Shown here: positions 58,752 through 64,000 of the stretch, one piece after another
Layout of the letters: every line of letters begins with the position of its first letter
Numbering within the stretch: the stretch's first letter is position 1
Origin: AC-37 sp036389295
GTDB lineage: Bacteria > Actinomycetota > Thermoleophilia > Solirubrobacterales > Thermoleophilaceae
Length of the DNA: 64,000 nt
NCBI GenBank assembly: GCA_036389295.1
Contig: DASVQB010000019.1
Location: forward strand, 1 to 64,000
Direction of reading: 5' to 3'
Notes under the pieces: model-generated
What the model saw: the letters and a program-made list of their open reading frames with translations, nothing else
Databases searched by the model: none
Told to the model about the DNA's origin: nothing
Made by a program: the position numbers and the translations under genes

Positions 58752-60221
58752 TTGAGGCGGCTGGCGATCAGATCGGGGCTGGCGGGCGCGTGCGTCCTCG
58801 TGTCGGCCATGGCGAGCATCGGCTCGGCGAGCGAGCCTGCCGCGATCCGGGCCGCCGAGGACGACGAGCGCAGCCAGAGCACGCAGCTGATCTCGCGCGC
58901 GCTCGACGGCGGGACGCCGAACGGCCCGTCGACCAACCCGGTGATCTCGAACGACCGCCGCTTCGCCCGCTACGTCGCCTTCGAGTCGGAGGCGTCCGAC
59001 CTCGTCAGGGGCGACGGGAACGGCGTGAAGGACGTCTTCGCGGTCCGCCGCGCCGGCTCGTTCAGGAACAACGGCTCGGCCTGGCGGCGCGGCGCGACCG
59101 TGCTCCTCTCCCGCGCGCGCAGGGGCTCGGCCAACGGGCCGTCGTTCGCGCCCGCGGTGAGCGGCGGGTTCAACCACGCCCCCTCCTGCGTCGCGTTCCT
59201 GTCGAAGGCCTCCAACCTCGTGAAGGGCGACACCAACCGGAAGGTCGACGCGTTCGTGGTGCGGCGCCTCGGCGCGCGTCCGGTCCGGGTCTCGCTGCCG
59301 GGCCGGCGGCAGGCTCGGAAGGACACGACCCACGTGGCGGTCTCCGGCAACTGCTCGCGGATCGCCTTCGTGACCGGCGGCCGCCTGTACGTGGCGGCCG
59401 GCAGGCGGGTCAAGGCGCTGAAGGCGCCGGGCAGGGCCGGCGACCCCGCGTTCGCGAGCGGCATGAACGACGACCTCGTCTTCGCGGCCAAGCGGGGCGT
59501 CTACCTGAGCCGGAAGGCGACCGGCAAGCCGAAGCTGGTCGGCCCCGGCGGCCGCAACCCGGTCTTCAACGACATCGACAAGGCGCCGCCCGCCTGCAAG
59601 CGCCCCACGCTCGCCTACGAGCGCATGCAGGGCGGGCATTGGCAGGTCGTCTCGCACGTCCTGGGCCGCGGCGCGCGCGTCGTCAGCCGCCGCAACGGGT
59701 CGCTGGGCAACGGCGACTCGCGCAACCCGGTGATCGGGAACGCCGGCTGCTACGTCACGTTCGAGAGCGACGCGTCGAACCTCGGGGTGAACGCGTCGAA
59801 CCGCACCGGCGACAGCAACAGGAAGCCGGACGTCTACCTCTTCACCGCGGTCCGCGACATCACGCTGGTGCAGTCGGTGAAGACGAAGGCGGTCCCGGCG
59901 GCGGGCGGCGGCCGCAACCCGAGCATGAGCTTCTACGCGAACTACATCGTGTTCGACTCGCCGGCGCCGATGGAGGACCAGGGCCTCCTCGACTGCATCG
60001 ACCCGGACGACGTGCTGCCCGACGACGAGGTCGATCCGCCGGTGGACGTCCCGCCGGGGACCGGCGACGTGGACCTCGGCCTGCCGATCCCCTACGTCGA
60101 CCCGAACCTGCCGCCGATCCTCGCGCGGGGCGGGAAGAGCCCCGTCCTGTGCGACGAGGGGGCGGCCGCGGACGACGGGCGGAGCCGGCAGGTCTTCATG
60201 CGGTACCTCGGACCGGTCTAG
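58752..60221 (+). CDS. secreted propeller-type protein
   Basis: 489 aa from TTG 58752, with GAGGCAGGG upstream. Signal peptide GLAGACVLVSAMASIGSASE. Repeated blade phrases (VAFESEASDLVRGD, VAFLSKASNLVKGD, VTFESDASNLGVN, each followed by DVFAVRR, DAFVVRR or DVYLF) match those in the secreted protein at 30333-32216, so it is another extracellular beta-propeller, here without RTX repeats. The Pro/Asp-rich segment after ~400 is probably disordered. No enzyme motif. Confidence 0.8.
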   Translation: MRRLAIRSGLAGACVLVSAMASIGSASEPAAIRAAEDDERSQSTQLISRALDGGTPNGPSTNPVISNDRRFARYVAFESEASDLVRGDGNGVKDVFAVRRAGSFRNNGSAWRRGATVLLSRARRGSANGPSFAPAVSGGFNHAPSCVAFLSKASNLVKGDTNRKVDAFVVRRLGARPVRVSLPGRRQARKDTTHVAVSGNCSRIAFVTGGRLYVAAGRRVKALKAPGRAGDPAFASGMNDDLVFAAKRGVYLSRKATGKPKLVGPGGRNPVFNDIDKAPPACKRPTLAYERMQGGHWQVVSHVLGRGARVVSRRNGSLGNGDSRNPVIGNAGCYVTFESDASNLGVNASNRTGDSNRKPDVYLFTAVRDITLVQSVKTKAVPAAGGGRNPSMSFYANYIVFDSPAPMEDQGLLDCIDPDDVLPDDEVDPPVDVPPGTGDVDLGLPIPYVDPNLPPILARGGKSPVLCDEGAAADDGRSRQVFMRYLGPV

Positions 60222-60248
60222 CGGGCGGGGCCGCTCGCGGCGCGGCCC

Positions 60249-60986
60249 TCACGCCGTCCGCCGCCGCAGCGTGAGGGCCCCGAGCCCGAGCGCCAGCACG
60301 GTCACGCCGGCGATCGCCGCGACGTCGGCCCAGCCCCGCCCGCCGAGGCCGCCGCCGCCGGCCACGCGGTCGAGCGCGTCGAAGGCGTAGGTCAGCGGCA
60401 GCGCGTTCGAGACCGCCTCGAGCGCGCCCGCCATCCGGTCGCGGTCGACGAAGAGGCCGCAGAGCAGGAGCTGCGGGAACACGAAGGCCGGCATGAACTG
60501 CACCGCCTGGAACTCGGACCTCGCGAACGCGCTCACGAACAGGCCGAGCGCCATCCCGAGCACGGCGTTGCCGATGGCGAGCGCCACGACCCCCGCCGGC
60601 GAGCCGGCGACGTCGAGGCCGAGCAGCGCGAACGCCACGCCGGCCGTGATCGCGGCCTGGCCGGTGGCCACGACCGCGAACGCGATCCCGTAGCCGGTCA
60701 GCAGGTCGAGCTTGCCGATGGGCATCGACATCAGGCGCTCGAGCGTGCCGCCGGTGCGCTCGCGGAGCATCGTGATCGACGTGACGAGGAACATCGTTAT
60801 GAACGGGAAGAGCCCGATCAGAGGGCCGCCGAGGCGGTCGAAGGTCTCCGGCTGGCCGTCGAACACGAACCGGATCAGCGTCACGAGCAGCGCCGGCACG
60901 AGGAGCAGCAGCGCCATCGTGCGGCGGTCGCGGCGGAGCTGGGTGAGCACGCGCAGGGCGGTGGCTCCCGTCGCGGCGGCGGTCAT
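60249..60986 (-). CDS. ABC-2 type exporter permease
   Basis: 245 aa from ATG 60986, overlapping the ATPase stop by 4 bp (ATGA). Six predicted membrane helices (TMALLLLVPALLVTLIRFVF; FPFITMFLVTSITML; QAAITAGVAFALLGL; VLGMALGLFVSAFA; FMPAFVFPQLLLCGLFV; VAAIAGVTVLALGLGAL). LRERTGGTLERLMSMPI is the typical ABC-2 cytoplasmic loop. Pairs with the ATPase to export an unidentified substrate (drug, lipid or polymer). Confidence 0.9.
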   Translation of the reverse strand: MTAAATGATALRVLTQLRRDRRTMALLLLVPALLVTLIRFVFDGQPETFDRLGGPLIGLFPFITMFLVTSITMLRERTGGTLERLMSMPIGKLDLLTGYGIAFAVVATGQAAITAGVAFALLGLDVAGSPAGVVALAIGNAVLGMALGLFVSAFARSEFQAVQFMPAFVFPQLLLCGLFVDRDRMAGALEAVSNALPLTYAFDALDRVAGGGGLGGRGWADVAAIAGVTVLALGLGALTLRRRTA

Positions 60987-61714
60987 GCGACCACCTCCTC
61001 GCGCTCGATCAGTCGCAGGAACGCCTGCTCCATGTCGTCCTCGCCGGTGCGCTCGCGCAGCTCCGCCGGCGTGAGGGACGCGAGCAGGCGCCCCTCGCGC
61101 ATCAGGACCAGGTCGTCGCAGCGACCGGCCTCGTCCATCACGTGGCTCGAGACGAACAGCGCGGCGCCGTCGCCGGCGAGCGATCGGAACGTGCCCCAGA
61201 GGTCCTCGCGCAGCAGCGGGTCGAGGCCGACCGTCGGCTCGTCGAGCACCAGCACGTCCGGCCTCCCGAGCAGGGCCGTGCCCAGCGACACGCGCGCTCG
61301 CTGACCGCCCGAGAGGCCCGTCACCGGGCGGTCGGCGTGCTCGGCCAGCTGGACTGTCTCGAGCACGTCGTCCACCCGTGCGGCCGGCGCTCCGAGCACG
61401 CGGGCGAAGTAGCGCAGGTTCTCGCGGGCGGACAGGTCCTGGTAGACGGCGGGGGCCTGCGTGACGTAGCCGACGCGGGCCCGCACCGCGGGTGACCCCG
61501 CCGGCTCGCCGAGTATGCGGACGTCGCCCGACTCCACGACCTGCACCCCGGCGATCGCGCGCATCAGGGTCGTCTTGCCGCAGCCGCTCGGGCCGAGCAG
61601 CCCGGTGATCCGGCCGCGCGCCGCGGCGAGGTCGAGGCCGTGCAGCACGCGGCGACCGCCGCGCGAGACGTTGAGGCCGGCCACCGAGACGGCGGCCCCT
61701 GTCGAGTGCGTCAT
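60983..61714 (-). CDS. ABC exporter ATP-binding protein
   Basis: 243 aa from ATG 61714, overlapping the NDH-2 stop by 4 bp. Walker A GPSGCGKTT, Q-loop YVTQAPAVY, signature LSGGQRARVS, Walker B VLVLDEPTVGLDP and the switch His in SSHVMDE are all intact. Subfamily typical of ABC-2 drug or antibiotic exporters. Translationally coupled both upstream and downstream, so NDH-2, ATPase and permease are made together. Confidence 0.93.
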   Translation of the reverse strand: MTHSTGAAVSVAGLNVSRGGRRVLHGLDLAAARGRITGLLGPSGCGKTTLMRAIAGVQVVESGDVRILGEPAGSPAVRARVGYVTQAPAVYQDLSARENLRYFARVLGAPAARVDDVLETVQLAEHADRPVTGLSGGQRARVSLGTALLGRPDVLVLDEPTVGLDPLLREDLWGTFRSLAGDGAALFVSSHVMDEAGRCDDLVLMREGRLLASLTPAELRERTGEDDMEQAFLRLIEREEVVA

Positions 61715-62967
61715 GCCCTTGCTCCCTTCGAGACCGTCCGTTCGAGTGTCCTGTCGAGCATTCCGAGCTCGACCATGTCGCGGTTGAAGGCCATCGACAG
61801 CGTCCCGTCCGCGAGCACCCGCAGGCGCCGCGAGCGAAGCGGGAGCTGCGCCACGTGCATGGCACGGGTCATCAGCCCCGCCGGCCTGCCGCGCAGCCGC
61901 ATCGGGCCGATCGCCGCGATCCCCCGGTCGCGCCCCAGCGTCGCGGCCTGGCCGCGGCTGCGGTAGCGGTACGGGGCCGGCCGGCCGCTCAGGTTCCGGG
62001 CCAGCCGTCGCGCCTGGCGCAGCGCGTGCTGGCAGGTGGGCGGGTCGGCGGCGCCGGGGGTCGTCTCGTTCGGGACGTGCGCGCAGTCCCCGAGCGCCCA
62101 CACGTCCGAGCGTCCCTCGACGCGCAGGAACGGGTCCACGGCTATCCGGCCGTCGTCGTGGAGCGGCAGGCCGAGCTCGGCCACCAGCGGGTGCGGCCTG
62201 ACGCCCGCGGTCCAGACCACGGTCTCGGAGGGCACGCGCGTGCCGTCGGACAGCGTCGCCGAGCGGGCGTCGACCGCTGCGAGCTTCACGCCGCCGCGGA
62301 TCTCGACGCCGCGCGCCTCGAGCTGCCGGGCCGCGTAGTCACCGAGCGGGCGCGGCGTCTCCGGCAGGATCCGGTCGCCGGCGTTCACCAGGACCCAGCG
62401 CTGCCGCAGCCGCGCGAGCCGCGGGTAGTGGGGCAGCGCCCCGGCGACGAGGTCGAGCATCTCCGCGCACGCCTCGACCCCGGCGTAGCCGGCACCGACG
62501 AACACGAACGTGAGGTGGCGCTCGGCGCCCGCGGGGTCGGAGTCCGCGGCCTCGAGCCGGCGGAGGACGTGGTCGCGCAGGGCGATCGCGTCGCCGAGCG
62601 TCTTGAACCCGAGGCCGTGCTCGACGAGGCCGGGGACCGGCATCAGGCGCGGCACCGCGCCGAGCGCCACGACCAGGCGGTCGTAGCGGAGCTCGGTCGC
62701 GCCGCGCTCGGTCTCGACCTCGACCGTCCGGGCGCCCTCGTCGATCCCAGTCGCCCGGCCGAGCACGAGGTCCGCGTGCGGGCACATCTGCCGCAGGGGC
62801 ACGGCGACGTGGCGCGGCTCGATCGCGCCGGCCGCCACCTCCGCCAGCAGCGGCGTGTACAGCATCGACGTGCTGGGGCTCACGACCGTCGCGCCCCGCT
62901 CGCCGAGCATCCGGGCGAGTTGGGCGCCGCCGAAGCCGCCGCCGAGGACGAGTGTGCGTCGTTGCAT
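61711..62967 (-). CDS. type II NADH dehydrogenase (NDH-2)-like FAD oxidoreductase
   Basis: 418 aa from ATG 62967, with GGGAGC upstream. FAD-binding motif LVLGGGFGGAQLARML at the N-terminus, NADH-binding motif FVFVGAGYAGVEACAEM in the middle, and the second FAD motif VWALGDCAHVP. The C-terminal membrane-association helix of classical NDH-2 is short and Arg-rich here (LPLRSRRLRVLADG). It would oxidise NADH without proton pumping. It lies first in a four-gene unit with a small upstream gene and the ABC exporter, an unusual partner. Confidence 0.87.
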   Translation of the reverse strand: MQRRTLVLGGGFGGAQLARMLGERGATVVSPSTSMLYTPLLAEVAAGAIEPRHVAVPLRQMCPHADLVLGRATGIDEGARTVEVETERGATELRYDRLVVALGAVPRLMPVPGLVEHGLGFKTLGDAIALRDHVLRRLEAADSDPAGAERHLTFVFVGAGYAGVEACAEMLDLVAGALPHYPRLARLRQRWVLVNAGDRILPETPRPLGDYAARQLEARGVEIRGGVKLAAVDARSATLSDGTRVPSETVVWTAGVRPHPLVAELGLPLHDDGRIAVDPFLRVEGRSDVWALGDCAHVPNETTPGAADPPTCQHALRQARRLARNLSGRPAPYRYRSRGQAATLGRDRGIAAIGPMRLRGRPAGLMTRAMHVAQLPLRSRRLRVLADGTLSMAFNRDMVELGMLDRTLERTVSKGARA

Positions 62968-62999
62968 GCGATCAGCTCCCGGTCGACCGGCGCGGCCGG

Positions 63000-63242
63000 T
63001 CATGGAATCTCTATCTCCCTGACCTGGACGGCGGTGGTGCGGGCGGCGACGAACCGGGGCAGGAGCGCGAGCGCTCCCTCCCGGTCCGCGGCCTCCACGC
63101 GCCACCACAGGCCATGTCCGCCTGCGAGGCAGCTCGATGGCACGTGGCCATGCCTCAGGGGGCTGTCGAAGCCCTGCCAGGCGGCGAACGTGGCCGCACA
63201 CTCGTGCGGCTCGTGCTCGTGGTTCAGCAGAAAGAACGGCAT
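63000..63242 (-). CDS. small conserved hypothetical protein
   Basis: 80 aa from ATG 63242, 32 bp upstream of NDH-2. Sequence starts PFFLLNHEHEPHECAATFAAWQG, with clustered His/Glu/Cys, and ends FVAARTTAVQVREIEIP. It resembles short actinobacterial ferredoxin-like alpha/beta (DUF3303-type) proteins. The His/Cys cluster could bind metal. No firm function; the context suggests a link to the redox or export operon. Confidence 0.65.
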   Translation of the reverse strand: MPFFLLNHEHEPHECAATFAAWQGFDSPLRHGHVPSSCLAGGHGLWWRVEAADREGALALLPRFVAARTTAVQVREIEIP

Positions 63243-63341
63243 GGGTGGATCCTGCCGCCGCCGCGACCCCCGCACATCGGGGAGGCACCCTGAACCGGGA
63301 CCCTGAAAGCGGTGCCCCTCCCGGGTTATGCTCGCCGCAAC

Positions 63342-64000
63342 GTGGACGCGCAGGCGCGCACCGGGTCGATCGTCGGGCGCGAGACGGAGCTCGAGCGCCT
63401 GGGCGCGACGCTCGACGCGCTCGACGGCGGCGACGCCGCCTGCCTGACCGTCGAGGGCGAGCCGGGCATCGGCAAGACCCGCCTCCTGGCGGAGCTGCGC
63501 GCCCGCGCCGAGGCGCGCGGGCACGTCGTCCTCTCCGGCGCGGCGGCGGAGTTCGAGCGCGACCTGCCGTTCGGCGTCTTCGCCGACGCGCTCGACGCCT
63601 ACGTGGTCTCGCAGGAGCTGGACGGCCGCGAGGGCTGGGACGCGGACCTCGGTCGGGAGCTCGGCGAGATCCTCCCGTCGCTGCGGACCGCGGACGGCGC
63701 GGGGGCGATCGCCGACGAGCGCTACCGGACCCACCGCGCCGTCGGTCGCCTGTTGTGCCTCCTGGCGGACGAGCGGCCGCTCGTCCTGGTGCTCGACGAC
63801 CTTCACTGGAGCGACGGCGCCTCGATCGAGCTGATCGCCGCGCTCGTCCGCCGCCCCCCGCCCGCGCCGGTGCTCCTCGCTCTCGGCCTGCGGCCGGGGC
63901 AGGCGGCGGAGCAGCTCGCGGCGGCCCTCGCGGGGCCGTCGGTGGACAGGCTGGAGCTCGGGGAGCTGACCGAGGCGGAGGCCGCGGAGCTGCTCGCCGG
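63342..64000 (+). CDS. AAA ATPase/LuxR-family regulator (5' part)
   Basis: First ~219 codons from GTG 63342; the frame is open to the right edge. IVGRETELERLGATLDAL begins the typical STAND/MalT-like regulator. Walker A is GEPGIGKTR and Walker B LVLVLDDLHWSD. A LuxR-type helix-turn-helix would be expected at the missing C-terminus. TATGCT lies 9 nt before the GTG. Divergent from the NDH-2/ABC operon, so it may regulate it. The family is clear, the signal unknown. Confidence 0.82.
   Translation, partial: MDAQARTGSIVGRETELERLGATLDALDGGDAACLTVEGEPGIGKTRLLAELRARAEARGHVVLSGAAAEFERDLPFGVFADALDAYVVSQELDGREGWDADLGRELGEILPSLRTADGAGAIADERYRTHRAVGRLLCLLADERPLVLVLDDLHWSDGASIELIAALVRRPPPAPVLLALGLRPGQAAEQLAAALAGPSVDRLELGELTEAEAAELLA

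Overview
The window is very GC-rich bacterial DNA. Its gene content points to an actinobacterium, most likely class Thermoleophilia (Solirubrobacterales-like). The reasons are an F420-type DUF385 oxidoreductase, a bacterial INSIG homolog, an ECF sigma factor fused to a zinc-finger anti-sigma region, several secreted beta-propeller and RTX proteins, many GTG starts and many apparently leaderless genes. The class assignment is inference; no rRNA is present.

Layout. 1-5.5 kb: the 5' part of a complex I operon in order nuoABCDEFG on the minus strand, with nuoG running off the left edge. 5.5-9 kb: a membrane protein, a divergent cupredoxin/cytochrome c lipoprotein pair sharing a symmetric promoter, serS with an apparent CTG start, a type IV prepilin-like protein and tRNA-Ser(UGA). 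9.1-18.7 kb: a MACPF-like/jacalin-lectin protein, an endonuclease/exonuclease/phosphatase (EEP) family secreted protein, a DUF4166 + SRPBCC-DoxX pair, an epimerase, a secreted propeller, an INSIG homolog, a permuted NlpC/P60-like protein and Ku. 18.8-25 kb: DUF488, a baeRF-type protein, HD-GYP, the ECF sigma fusion, small charged proteins, an LmeA-like protein and tRNA-Ser(GCU). 24.96-27.13 kb: a small accessory island bounded by a 16-bp direct repeat of the 3' end of tRNA-Ser. 27.2-36.6 kb: a DUF385 oxidoreductase, a second EEP paralog, two propeller/RTX secreted proteins, a large Ig-like surface protein and a MetE-like protein. 36.8-37.6 kb: tRNA-Arg(ACG) and a vapBC pair with paired palindromic operators.

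37.57-45.08 kb holds the most notable system: a complete lasso peptide biosynthetic operon on the minus strand. In transcription order it is a PqqD/RRE protein, a transglutaminase-like leader peptidase, an asparagine-synthase-like cyclase, the precursor peptide, a methyltransferase carrying its own N-terminal PqqD/RRE-like domain, a glycosyltransferase with a repeat tail, an HPr-kinase-like kinase and a nucleotidyltransferase. Most junctions overlap by 4 bp. The predicted core is AAGVGAVYDLTVYTGSV with an Ala1-Asp9 macrolactam.

45.2-64 kb: an RTX protein convergent with an S15-type peptidase bearing an LPFTG signal, two proteins of unknown family, a 1486-residue secreted RHS/YD-repeat protein, a VOC-TrmO fusion, a PhoD-like phosphatase, another secreted propeller, an operon of a small protein, NDH-2 and an ABC exporter (ATPase, permease), and the start of an AAA/LuxR-type regulator that leaves the right edge.

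Two promoter themes recur. Many start codons lie 6-9 nt after a TAnnnT hexamer, as expected of leaderless mRNAs, twice as symmetric divergent promoters. Three secreted-protein genes share a TTGAC(A/T)-17/18-(G/C)AGGGT element.
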